DNA of 64,000 bases from Thauera sp. (GTDB taxonomy: Bacteria; Pseudomonadota; Gammaproteobacteria; Burkholderiales; Rhodocyclaceae), in the NCBI GenBank assembly GCA_024235615.1, contig JACKMB010000006.1:1-64000 (forward strand), read 5' to 3'. Under the pieces are notes generated by a model, which saw nothing but the letters and a program-made list of their open reading frames with translations, did no database searches and was not told where the DNA came from. The position numbers were made by a program, and so were the translations under genes. Position 1 is the first letter of the stretch, and every line of letters starts with the position of its first letter. Of the stretch, positions 24,085-36,446 are shown one piece after another.

Positions 24085-25028
24085 TGGATCTGCTCGGTCT
24101 CGCCAACTACGCGGTCTTCATGGCCATCCTGATCGGCATCTATGCGCTGCTCGCGCTCGGGCTGAACATCCAGTGGGGCTTCACCGGCCTCTTCAACGCC
24201 GGCATCGCGGGCTTCTTCGCGGTCGGCGCCTACACCTCGGCCATCCTCACCAGCCTGCCCGCGAGCGGGCGGCTGGGCGGCTACGAACTGCCGCTGCTGC
24301 TGGGCTGGGCGGCGTCGATGGTCGCGGCGGCGGCGATCGCCTGGCCGATCGGCAAGATCTGCCTGCGCTTCCGCTCCGACTACCTCGCCATCGCCACCAT
24401 CGGCATCGCCGAGATCATCCGCCTGGTGATCCGCACCGAGGGCTGGCTCACCGGCGGCGTGCGCGGCGTCACCGGCATCCCGCGCCCCTTCGGCGAGCTC
24501 GACTACATGCCCTCGCAGATCGCCTACCTGGCCATCGTCGCCACGCTGGTGCTGGTGGCCTACCTGCTCGTCGAGCGCCAGGTGAAGGCGCCCTGGGGTC
24601 GCATGATGCGTGCGATCCGCGACAACGAACTCGCCGCTGCGGCGATGGGCAAGCAGGTCGAGGCGCGCCGGCTGCAGGCCTTCGTGTTCGGTTCGGCGCT
24701 GATGGGGCTGGCGGGCGCGCTGTTCGTGCACTTCAACCGCTCGGTCACGCCCGAGGCGATCGACCCGATGATCGCCACCTTCCTGATCTGGATCATGCTC
24801 ATCCTGGGCGGCTCGGGCAACAACCGCGGCGCCATCCTCGGCGCGGCAGTCATCTGGATCATCTGGTCGGTGTCCGAGCTGCTCACCGACCGCCTGCCCA
24901 CCGAGATCGCGGTGCAGGCCAAGTACGCGCGCGTGTTCATCATCGGCCTGACCCTGCAGCTGGTGCTGCGCTTCCGCCCCGAGGGCATCCTGCCCGAGCG
25001 CCAGCCGGGCTCGCCGCCGCATCGCTGA
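24084..25028 (+). CDS. livM: Branched-chain amino-acid permease LivM
   Basis: This is a 314-residue inner-membrane permease. The motifs LALGLNIQWGFTGLFNAGIAGFFAVGAYTSA and RMMRAIRDNELAAAAMGKQVEARRLQAF are the conserved features of LivM, the latter being the cytoplasmic coupling loop. It lacks the long N-terminal extension of E. coli LivM, as is common in betaproteobacteria. The ATG overlaps the livH stop. Confidence 0.92.
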   Translation: MDLLGLANYAVFMAILIGIYALLALGLNIQWGFTGLFNAGIAGFFAVGAYTSAILTSLPASGRLGGYELPLLLGWAASMVAAAAIAWPIGKICLRFRSDYLAIATIGIAEIIRLVIRTEGWLTGGVRGVTGIPRPFGELDYMPSQIAYLAIVATLVLVAYLLVERQVKAPWGRMMRAIRDNELAAAAMGKQVEARRLQAFVFGSALMGLAGALFVHFNRSVTPEAIDPMIATFLIWIMLILGGSGNNRGAILGAAVIWIIWSVSELLTDRLPTEIAVQAKYARVFIIGLTLQLVLRFRPEGILPERQPGSPPHR

Positions 25029-25122
25029 GGTGCGCGCGACAACAACCAGAACTTCGTGGCGGGCCCGCGGCGCGGGCCTGCATCGTCCATCAGGTGCTTC
25101 GGCACATTCAGGAGGTGACAAG

Positions 25123-26328
25123 GTGAACAAGAAAGCAATCGCAGGTCTGGTCGGCGCCATGCTCGGTGCCGCGGTCGTCGCCGCACCGGCCCACGCCCAG
25201 GACGTCAAGCTCGGCCTGATGGCGGCCATCTCGGGCCCGATCGCGGCGCTCGCGCCGCCGATGGCGGCGGCCTCGAAGCTGGCGGTGGCGCATGTCAACG
25301 AGCAGGGCGGCATCCTCAAGGGCGGCAAGCTCGAGGCCGTGCTCGGCGACAGCGCCTGCAACCCGCAGAACGCCACCGACGTCGCCACCAAGGCGGTAAA
25401 CATCGACCGTGTGCTGGCGGTGGTCGGCCCGGCCTGCTCGGGCGCGGTGCTGGCCTCGGCGAACTCGGTGACCATCCCCGCCGGCGTGCTGATGATCACC
25501 CCCTCCGGCACCTCGCCCGAGATCACCAAGCTCAAGGACAAGGACCTCGTCTACCGCACCCTGCCGTCCGACGACTACCAGGGCCGTGCGCTGGCGCGCA
25601 CGCTCAAGGCGCGCGGCATCTCCAAGGTGGCGGTGGCCTACCTGAACAACGACTACGGCAAGGGCCTGGCCGAATCCTTCAAGGCCGAGTTCGAGGCCAA
25701 CGGCGGCACGCTCGCCGGTTATTCGGGCCACGAGGAAGGCAAGGCCTCCTACCGCTCCGAGCTGGCCACGCTCGCGCGCGGCGGCGCCGACACCCTGGTC
25801 ATCTTCGACTATGGCGACGGCACCGGCCTGAGCATCCTGCGCCAGGCGCTGGAGAACAACTTCTTCAAGACCTTCGTCGGCGCCGACGGCATGAAGTCCG
25901 AGGGCCTGGTGAAGGCGATCGGCGCGGCCAACCTCGGCGGCTTCTTCGTCTCGGCGCCGGTGGGCGAGGCCTCGGCCTCGCTCGACAACTTCAACAAGGC
26001 TTACAAGGCCGCTGGCGAGAACATCGACGCGGTGTTCGCCACCACCTCGTACGACGCCGCCTTCCTCGCCGCGCTGGCGATCGAGAAGGCTGGCGGCGAC
26101 AAGGCCAAGCTCGCAGAGTCGCTGCGCGCGGTGGCGAGCGCGCCGGGCGAGCCGATCCTGGCAGGCGAGTGGGCCAAGGCCAAGAAGCTGATCGCCGAGG
26201 GCAAGGACATCGACTACAAGGGCGCCGGTGGCGACCACGAGTTCGATGCCGCCGGCGACGTGCCGGGCAACTACGCCTTCTTCAAGGTCAGCGGCACGGG
26301 CTACGAGTCGATCGCGGACATGAAGTGA
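25123..26328 (+). CDS. livK: Periplasmic branched-chain amino-acid-binding protein LivK
   Basis: This is a 401-residue periplasmic binding protein of the Leu/Ile/Val family, with a signal peptide (residues 1-26, ending APAHAQ). The mature fold begins DVKLGLMAAISGPIAALAPPM and includes SVTIPAGVLMITPSGTSPEITKL, the ligand-pocket segment. The start is GTG at 25123, decided by a perfect AGGAGG seven bases upstream. Unusually for liv operons, it is the last gene rather than the first; the strong ribosome site may raise its output. A REP hairpin pair follows and could protect or end the transcript. Confidence 0.9.
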   Translation: MNKKAIAGLVGAMLGAAVVAAPAHAQDVKLGLMAAISGPIAALAPPMAAASKLAVAHVNEQGGILKGGKLEAVLGDSACNPQNATDVATKAVNIDRVLAVVGPACSGAVLASANSVTIPAGVLMITPSGTSPEITKLKDKDLVYRTLPSDDYQGRALARTLKARGISKVAVAYLNNDYGKGLAESFKAEFEANGGTLAGYSGHEEGKASYRSELATLARGGADTLVIFDYGDGTGLSILRQALENNFFKTFVGADGMKSEGLVKAIGAANLGGFFVSAPVGEASASLDNFNKAYKAAGENIDAVFATTSYDAAFLAALAIEKAGGDKAKLAESLRAVASAPGEPILAGEWAKAKKLIAEGKDIDYKGAGGDHEFDAAGDVPGNYAFFKVSGTGYESIADMK

Positions 26329-26375
26329 TCCCGGCCCGCCCGAATCGCGGGCGGGTTCCCTGGCAATGCAGGCCA

Positions 26376-26444
26376 TTCGCGGCTGCCGCCGCTCCTACAA
26401 AACCCTTCGTTCAGGGCTCGTGCAGGAGCGGCGGCAGCCGCGAA
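26376..26444. repeat. Inverted REP pair (BIME) after livK
   Basis: TTCGCGGCTGCCGCCGCTCC begins at 26376 and its near-complement GGAGCGGCGGCAGCCGCGAA ends at 26444, with a linker of about 29 bases. It would form a long hairpin in the liv transcript. The core belongs to the same sub-family as the inverted REP at 18515-18538. The rest of this 284-base gap holds the direct repeat GATTGCAAA at 26465 and 26489 and nothing else I recognise. Confidence 0.88.
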
Positions 26445-26612
26445 CCCTTGCAGCCGCTGCGCACGATTGCAAAGCGTCACCTTTCCCCGATTGCAAAACG
26501 GGTCGCCATGGTCGATCCTTTTGGCGTCGATCCGCTCCCGGCCGGGCTCGTGCTTGGCTGGAGGGTGTCCCGACGGCGCGCTGCGCATGCCGTCGATCAA
26601 CGGAGAGCCAAC

Positions 26613-27104
26613 ATGAAGCGCTTCCTCGCCTGGATCTGCGGGCTGCTGTCCGCGATCGGCATCACCGCCTGCGACTACATCAACGTCAAGGAACTCCAGC
26701 CGGGCGTGTCCACGTCGGCCGAGGTGCGCGAGCGCTTCGGTCCGCCGCACATGGAGTGGCGCAACGAGGATGGCTCGCTCACCTGGGAGTTCAGCCGCCA
26801 GCCGCAGGGCGTCGAGTGCTTCATGATCACGATCGGGGCCGATCAGATCCTGCGCCGCATCGACCAGGTGTTGAACGAGGAGACCTTCGCCAAGGTCCAA
26901 AACGGCATGAACGGCGACCAGGTTCGTCGCCTGCTCGGCAAGCCGGCCTCCAGCCAGTTCTTCCAGCTCAAGCAGGAGACGGTGTGGGAGTGGAGGATCT
27001 CGCACGGACCCAACGGCACGAGCGATCCGGTCTTCTTCACCGTGAGCTTCAACAACGATGGCCGGGTCACGGGTACCGGGCGATATACGCAGTACAAGCA
27101 CTAG
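26613..27104 (+). CDS. BamE/SmpA-like lipoprotein, first of a tandem pair
   Basis: This 163-residue protein starts with a lipoprotein signal (GITAC, Cys20). It contains two copies of a BamE/OmlA-like fold: ELQPGVSTSAEVRERFGPPHMEW and VQNGMNGDQVRRLLGKPASSQF, both with the typical pattern of a short helix followed by a G-P turn. BamE-like domains act in outer-membrane protein assembly or bind other envelope proteins. Two repeats in one chain differ from true BamE, so an assembly role is only a guess. The ATG follows GGAGAG. A paralogue begins 13 bases downstream. Confidence 0.8.
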   Translation: MKRFLAWICGLLSAIGITACDYINVKELQPGVSTSAEVRERFGPPHMEWRNEDGSLTWEFSRQPQGVECFMITIGADQILRRIDQVLNEETFAKVQNGMNGDQVRRLLGKPASSQFFQLKQETVWEWRISHGPNGTSDPVFFTVSFNNDGRVTGTGRYTQYKH

Positions 27105-27117
27105 ACGGGAGGTCGAC

Positions 27118-27741
27118 ATGTCTGCCCGCACGCACGCTTCTTTGCCCAGCCTGCCGCGCGCGGCAGGCTGGTTGCTGCTCCTGCTGGTCGCCGCGATGCT
27201 GGCCGGCTGCGCCAGCTTCGCGCCGCCACGGCCCTACACCACCGAAGCCGAGGCGCTGTCCGCACGCGGCGAACCCACCCGGCGCTGGAGCAATGACGAC
27301 GGCACGACCACGCTGGAATATTCCACCCAGCCCAACGGACGGACCTGCCTGATGGTCCAGGTCGACCAGGGCGGGATCGTGCTGCGCCAGTGGGATGCGC
27401 TCGCCGCCGAGAACCTCGCTCGCGTCGAGCGCGGCATGGACAAGGAGCAGGTGTCGCGCCTGCTCGGCACCCACCGCTCCGAACAGCGCTTCCGCAACTC
27501 GGGCGAGGAGGTTTGGGACTGGAACATCCGCAACGACGGCCCCGGCATCGCAACGCTGTTCAACGTGCACTTCATCGACGGCAAGGTGGTGCGCACCAGC
27601 CAGACCTATGTGTATCCGCGAGACGGCGCGGTCTTCGGCGGCTGGAGTGGCTATTACGGCCATCCCTGGGGTTGGGGCATCGGCTTTGGCTATCCCGGCC
27701 CGTTCTTCCCGCGGCCCTTCGGGCATCCCTTCTTCTGGTAG
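27118..27741 (+). CDS. BamE/SmpA-like lipoprotein, second of a tandem pair
   Basis: This 207-residue lipoprotein has a signal with LAGC lipobox at Cys31. It is clearly related to its upstream neighbour: ALSARGEPTRRWSNDDGTTTLEYSTQPNG and VERGMDKEQVSRLLGTHRSEQRF align with the two repeats there. The C-terminus adds a Gly/Tyr/Trp/Pro/Phe-rich tail of about 30 residues that the paralogue lacks. GGGAGG lies five bases before the ATG. The two genes look like a tandem duplication and are surely co-transcribed. Function is unknown beyond an outer-membrane location. Confidence 0.8.
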   Translation: MSARTHASLPSLPRAAGWLLLLLVAAMLAGCASFAPPRPYTTEAEALSARGEPTRRWSNDDGTTTLEYSTQPNGRTCLMVQVDQGGIVLRQWDALAAENLARVERGMDKEQVSRLLGTHRSEQRFRNSGEEVWDWNIRNDGPGIATLFNVHFIDGKVVRTSQTYVYPRDGAVFGGWSGYYGHPWGWGIGFGYPGPFFPRPFGHPFFW

Positions 27742-27786
27742 GCCGCCGCGCTTGGCAGCGGGCGCGTGCTGCCGATAGAATCCTGG

Positions 27787-27858
27787 GCCTGCCGAGGAGC
27801 GCTGCGACCCCCTGATCGTCCCGGGGCCAGGCTCGGCAACCGATCAACGGCGCTCACA
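27787..27858 (+). promoter_or_regulatory. S-adenosylhomocysteine (SAH) riboswitch
   Basis: The segment matches the SAH aptamer consensus: CCGAGGAGCGCTGCGACC at 27792-27809, CCAGGCTCGG at 27827-27836 and AACGGCGCTC at 27846-27855. GCCGAG pairs with CTCGGC (27832-27837), and GAGCGC (27797-27802) pairs with GCGCTC (27850-27855) as the pseudoknot. SAH builds up when the methyl cycle stalls, and SAH riboswitches usually turn expression on. The aptamer lies directly before metH, a known target of the class. Confidence 0.92.
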
Positions 27859-27892
27859 AACCTTCAGCCGGTTTGTGGCGCCGTTCGCTTTT
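27849..27892 (+). terminator. Terminator hairpin competing with the SAH aptamer
   Basis: GGCGC-T-CACAAACC (27849-27862) pairs with GGTTTGTG-GCGCC (27870-27882), with one bulged T, and is followed by GTTCGCTTTT. Its left arm contains GCGCTC, which the aptamer needs for its pseudoknot. Aptamer and hairpin therefore exclude each other, giving termination without SAH and read-through with SAH. The T-run is short, so it may work by pausing or attenuation. Confidence 0.75.
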
Positions 27893-27938
27893 GTGCGTGG
27901 CGTTGCCCGGCGACCGTCGAACGACCGAGGAACACGCC

Positions 27939-31688
<3,750 letters not shown>

Positions 31689-31712
31689 GCGGGCGCCCGT
31701 CCCGCCGCCCGG

Positions 31713-31781
31713 TTCGCGCCTGCCGGCGCTCCTACAGGGGATCCGCGACGGTTTTCATGTAGGGGCGCCGGCAGGCGCGAA
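31713..31781. repeat. Inverted REP pair after metH, first
   Basis: GCGCCTGCCGGCGCTCC near 31716 and its complement near 31762-31778 face each other across about 20 bases and form a long hairpin. The core is the same sub-family as the 53-bp array at 18254. It may stabilise or end the convergent metH and fghA transcripts. Confidence 0.88.
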
Positions 31782-31825
31782 TGCAGCGTCCCAGCCCCTG
31801 AACGCGTCGCCTCCGCACCGCCCGC

Positions 31826-31894
31826 TTCGCGCCTGCCGGCGCTCCTGCGGGGAGCGCGCGAGGGTTTTCGTGTAGGAGCGCCGGCAGGCGCGAA
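31826..31894. repeat. Inverted REP pair after metH, second
   Basis: This is a second hairpin of the same REP sub-family, 44 bases beyond the first and with the same overall length of 69 bases. Together the pairs occupy nearly all of the metH-fghA gap. Confidence 0.88.
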
Positions 31895-31903
31895 TGCGGC
31901 GCT

Positions 31904-32766
31904 TCAGCCGCGCAGCGCGGCGGCGTGGTGGCGCAGGTGGTCGTCGATGAAGCTGGCGATGAAGTAGTAGCTGTGGTCGTAGCCCGGCTGCAGGCGCAGG
32001 TTCAGCGGGTGGCCGGCGGCGGCGCAGGCGGCGCGCAGGGCCTCGGGGCGGAGCTGTTCGGCGAGGAAGCCGTCGGCCTCGCCCTGGTCCACCAGCAGCG
32101 GCAGGCGCTCGCGGGTGCCGGCGATCAGCGCGCAGGCGTCCCACTCCAGCCAGCGCGCGCGATCCGCGCCGAGGTAGCGCGCGAAGGCCTTCTCGCCCCA
32201 GGGGCAGGCGCTCGGGTTGGCGATCGGCGCGAAGGCCGACACCGCGCGGTAGCGCCCCGGGTTCTTCAGCGCGCACACCAGCGCGCCGTGCCCGCCCATC
32301 GAATGCCCCGAGATCGCGCGCGCGTCGCTCACCGGGAAGTGCGCCTCCACGAGCGCGGGGAGCTCCTCCACCACGTAGTCGTACATGCGGTAGTGGCGGC
32401 GCCACGGCTCCTCGGTCGCGTTGACGTAGAAGCCCGCGCCCAGCCCGAAGTCCCACGCGCCGTCCGGGTCGCCCGGCACGCCGGTGCCGCGCGGGCTGGT
32501 GTCGGGCGCCACGATCGCGATGCCGAGCTCGGCGGCCAGGCGCTGGGCGCCGGCCTTCTGCATGAAGTTCTCATCGGTGCAGGTGAGCCCGGACAGCCAG
32601 TACAGCACCGGCACCGGGCCGGCCTCGGCCTGCGGTGGCAGGTAGATCGCGAACACCATGTCGCAGCCCAGCGCCGCCGAGCGGTGGCGGAAGCGGCGGT
32701 GCCAGCCGCCGAAGCTGCGGTTGGCGGCGAGCTGCTCGGGGGCGGTCGTCATCGCGGCCTCCGCCA

Positions 32767-32767
<1 letters not shown>
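31904..32767 (-). CDS. fghA: S-formylglutathione hydrolase
   Basis: This 287-residue esterase-D-type alpha/beta hydrolase splits S-formylglutathione to formate and glutathione, the last step of glutathione-dependent formaldehyde oxidation. The nucleophile Ser is in [12 protein letters not shown], and [15 protein letters not shown] supplies the catalytic His; [16 protein letters not shown] is the family signature. The start at 32767 overlaps the adhC stop (TGATG), arguing for translational coupling. An ATG 15 bases later is also possible. Confidence 0.94.
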
Positions 32768-33963
<1,196 letters not shown>

Positions 33964-33998
33964 TCATCGTCATTCGCTAATATTCACTGGAGCCGCAC

Positions 33999-34376
33999 AT
34001 GGCCACCCTCGAACTCACCGCCGAGAACTTCAACGAAACCGTGGAGCAGAACCCCATCGTGTTCCTCGACTTCTGGGCGGCCTGGTGCGGCCCCTGCCGC
34101 AACTTCGCGCCGACCTACGAGGCGGCGGCCGAGGCCAACCCCGACATCGTGTTCGGCAAGGTCGACACCGAGGCGCAGCAGGACCTCGCCGCCGCCTTCC
34201 AGATCCGCTCCATCCCCACCATCGCGGTGATCCGCGAGGGCGTCATGGTGTTCCGCGAATCCGGTGCGCTGCCGGCGAGCGCGCTGAACCAGGTGATCGA
34301 GGGCGTGCGCGGGCTCGACATGGACCAGGTGCGTGCCGAGATCGCCCAGCAGCAGGCGGGCGCGCAGCAGGGCTGA
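33999..34376 (+). CDS. Thioredoxin-like protein
   Basis: This is a 125-residue single-domain thioredoxin. The redox motif WCGPC places the cysteines at 30 and 33. FLDFWAAWCGPCRNFAPTYE and the cis-proline loop IRSIPTIAVIREG are standard. It has no signal peptide, so it acts in the cytoplasm as a disulfide reductase. The tail past residue 110 is rich in Gln and Ala. TGGAG precedes the ATG. It is divergent from adhC, so a link to thiol stress is possible but unproved. Confidence 0.92.
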   Translation: MATLELTAENFNETVEQNPIVFLDFWAAWCGPCRNFAPTYEAAAEANPDIVFGKVDTEAQQDLAAAFQIRSIPTIAVIREGVMVFRESGALPASALNQVIEGVRGLDMDQVRAEIAQQQAGAQQG

Positions 34377-34406
34377 ACGACGCTCGAGCAGGATGGCGGC
34401 CGCCGC

Positions 34407-35324
34407 TCAGCCAGGTGGTGCGGGTGTCAGTGCGCGCGCGGCCGCGTTGCGGATGGCCTGCATCGCCGGATGTAAGAGGCGGCGCTCGGTGGTGATCGCG
34501 TACACCCGCGCGCGCGCATCGGGCACCTCGCCGAGCAGGCGCACCCCGTACTGCCGGCACACGTAGTCGGCAATCGTGGTGGGCGCGGCGAAGACGCCGT
34601 CGCCGGCCTGGCCGAAGGCCTTCATCAGGGCGCTGTCGTCGAACTCGGCGACGATCGCCGGGCGGATGCGCATGCGCTCGAACCACTGCAGCAGCGCGCC
34701 GCGGTGGGCGACGTCCTCCCCAGGCAGCAGGAAGGGCGCGCCGTCGAGCAGGCGCGGAAAACCGCCCTGCAGGCGCGCGGCCAGCGCCGGCGCGGCGAAC
34801 ACGCTCAGCGTGCTCTCGCCGAGCAGGCTCTCGTGGCCGCGCACGCTGACCTCGGGCGGGATCGGGCGGTCGGCGATCACCAGGTCGAGGCGGTGCACCG
34901 CGAGCTCGGCAAGCAGCTCGGACAGCGGCGACTCGCGGCACACCAGCCGACCCGGGCGCTCCAGGCGCAGCGCCGGCTCGATCAGGCGATGCACCATCGA
35001 CTTGGGCATCGAGTCCGGGATGCCGATGCGAAAGGGCAGGCTGCGGCGCAGGCTGTCGTCGCGCAGCGTCTCCACGATCTGGTCGCCGAGCGCGAAGATC
35101 TCCTCGGCCTGTCCCAGGATGCGCTCGCCCGCCTCGGTGAGCGCCAGGCGGCGGCCGCTGCGGCGGAACAGGGTGACGCCGAGCGCGCCCTCGAAGGTCG
35201 CGAGCTGCGCGCTGATCGAGTGCGGCGCCAGCCCGAGCACCCGCCCGGCCTCGGCGATGGTGCCCACGCGTGCCACGGTCCAGAAGTAGCGCAGGTGCTT
35301 GTAGTTGAGGTCGCTATTGACCAT
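34407..35324 (-). CDS. nhaR: LysR-type activator of the NhaR group
   Basis: This is a 305-residue LysR-type regulator. The N-terminus LNYKHLRYFWTVARVGTIAEAGRVLGLAPHSISAQL is typical of NhaR, which activates the sodium/proton antiporter gene nhaA in enterobacteria. No antiporter gene lies here, so its target is more likely the divergent TerB-like gene and psiE. The gap between them holds a wide dyad at 35341-35380. Codon use is like the neighbours. Confidence 0.85.
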   Translation of the reverse strand: MVNSDLNYKHLRYFWTVARVGTIAEAGRVLGLAPHSISAQLATFEGALGVTLFRRSGRRLALTEAGERILGQAEEIFALGDQIVETLRDDSLRRSLPFRIGIPDSMPKSMVHRLIEPALRLERPGRLVCRESPLSELLAELAVHRLDLVIADRPIPPEVSVRGHESLLGESTLSVFAAPALAARLQGGFPRLLDGAPFLLPGEDVAHRGALLQWFERMRIRPAIVAEFDDSALMKAFGQAGDGVFAAPTTIADYVCRQYGVRLLGEVPDARARVYAITTERRLLHPAMQAIRNAAARALTPAPPG

Positions 35325-35340
35325 GGCTGGCGGTTCCGTC

Positions 35341-35380
35341 GAAAAAATCGATCAATCGACTAATCGTAGTCGACTTTTTC
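35341..35380. promoter_or_regulatory. Dyad operator between nhaR and the TerB-like gene
   Basis: An inner inverted repeat, CGACT-N6-AGTCG (35357-35372), sits within an outer one, GAAAAAATCGA (35341) against TCGACTTTTTC (ending 35380), with one mismatch. A dyad of this width in a divergent LysR promoter is a likely binding site for the regulator. Confidence 0.5.
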
Positions 35381-35478
35381 GGCGAAGGCTTCTCCCGTAG
35401 TCTGCACTCGTCGGCTGCGGCGCTTCCCCCGGGAGCGCGCGGCGACGCAAGAGACCGCACACGAAAGGAGACCACGCC

Positions 35479-35871
35479 ATGCGCCACTACGAAACGAACA
35501 GCACCCCGGCGGCCGCCCGCCTGCTTGCCCTCACCGTGCTCGCCGACGGCGGCCTGGACCGCAACGAGGTCGACACGATGATGCACACCGACCTCGCCCG
35601 CCGCCTCGGCATCGGCAGCGTCGAGTTCGAGCGCATCCTGCGCGAATACTGCGACGACCTGATGTTGAGTGCGCACTACCTCGACGGCGTGCGCCTGAAG
35701 GTGGCCGACGAGGTGCTCGACCTGCTGCTCGAGGACATCGCCGATCCCAGGCTGCAGCAGGCCCTGCTGCGCACCATGCAGGACATCGTCAGCGCCGACG
35801 GCGTGGAGACCTCGGCCGAGGTCGAGGTGCTGGCCCGCGCGCTGGAGAAGTGGGGCTCGCGCCCGCACTAG
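35479..35871 (+). CDS. TerB-like helical protein
   Basis: This is a 130-residue all-helical protein. The pattern LLALTVLADGGLDRNEVDTMM near the N-terminus and a related MQDIVSADGVETSAEVEVLARALEKWG at the C-terminus resemble the paired acidic helical motifs of the TerB/tellurite-resistance fold. I am not sure of the family. It has no signal peptide or membrane segment. AAAGGAG precedes the ATG. It is divergent from nhaR and 80 bases upstream of psiE, so these may form one regulated unit. Confidence 0.6.
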   Translation: MRHYETNSTPAAARLLALTVLADGGLDRNEVDTMMHTDLARRLGIGSVEFERILREYCDDLMLSAHYLDGVRLKVADEVLDLLLEDIADPRLQQALLRTMQDIVSADGVETSAEVEVLARALEKWGSRPH

Positions 35872-35951
35872 GGCGCAACCGAAAGAACGAGGCGGCGAGC
35901 GCGGCTGGAAAATGGTCCGGCCGCTTCGCCGCCACCACCACGGAGGCAGTC

Positions 35952-36425
35952 ATGGAGGCAATGAGGCCCGGCACCGGCAAGGCCCACGACAATCACCTCG
36001 GCGATCGTGTCGACGACCCGCTGATCGATCGCCTGCACTGGATCATCCGCCAGGCGATCCGCGTGCTGGCGGTGCTGATGGTGGCGGTGATCCTGTGGAC
36101 GGTGGCCGACGTCGTCCTCGTGCTCTACGAGAAGCTGTCCGATCCGCCCTTCCTGCTGCTCGACCTCAACGACATCTTCGTGGTCTTCGCCGCCTTCCTG
36201 GCGGTGCTGATCGCGATCGAGATCTTCGTCAACATCACGCTCTACCTGCGCGACGACGTCATCCACGTCAAGCTGGTGATCGCCACCGCGCTGATGGCGA
36301 TCGCGCGCAAGGTGATCGTGCTCGACCTGACGACGCTCGAGCCGATGTACCTGTTCGCGATCGGCGTGATCGTGCTCGCGCTCGGCGTGACCTACTGGCT
36401 GGTGTCGGCGCGGCCGGGAGACTGA
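35952..36425 (+). CDS. psiE: PsiE-family membrane protein
   Basis: This 157-residue protein has four predicted helices: VLAVLMVAVILWTVADVVLVLY, IFVVFAAFLAVLIAIEIFVNI, VKLVIATALMAIARKVIVLDL and LFAIGVIVLALGVTYWLVSA. The loop NITLYLRDDVIHVKLV matches the phosphate-starvation-inducible PsiE family. Its role is not known in detail. The ATG at 35952 follows GGAGG, which decides the start. It follows the TerB-like gene on the same strand. Confidence 0.85.
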   Translation: MEAMRPGTGKAHDNHLGDRVDDPLIDRLHWIIRQAIRVLAVLMVAVILWTVADVVLVLYEKLSDPPFLLLDLNDIFVVFAAFLAVLIAIEIFVNITLYLRDDVIHVKLVIATALMAIARKVIVLDLTTLEPMYLFAIGVIVLALGVTYWLVSARPGD

Positions 36426-36446
36426 CGGCCGCGCCCGCGGCTCGCC

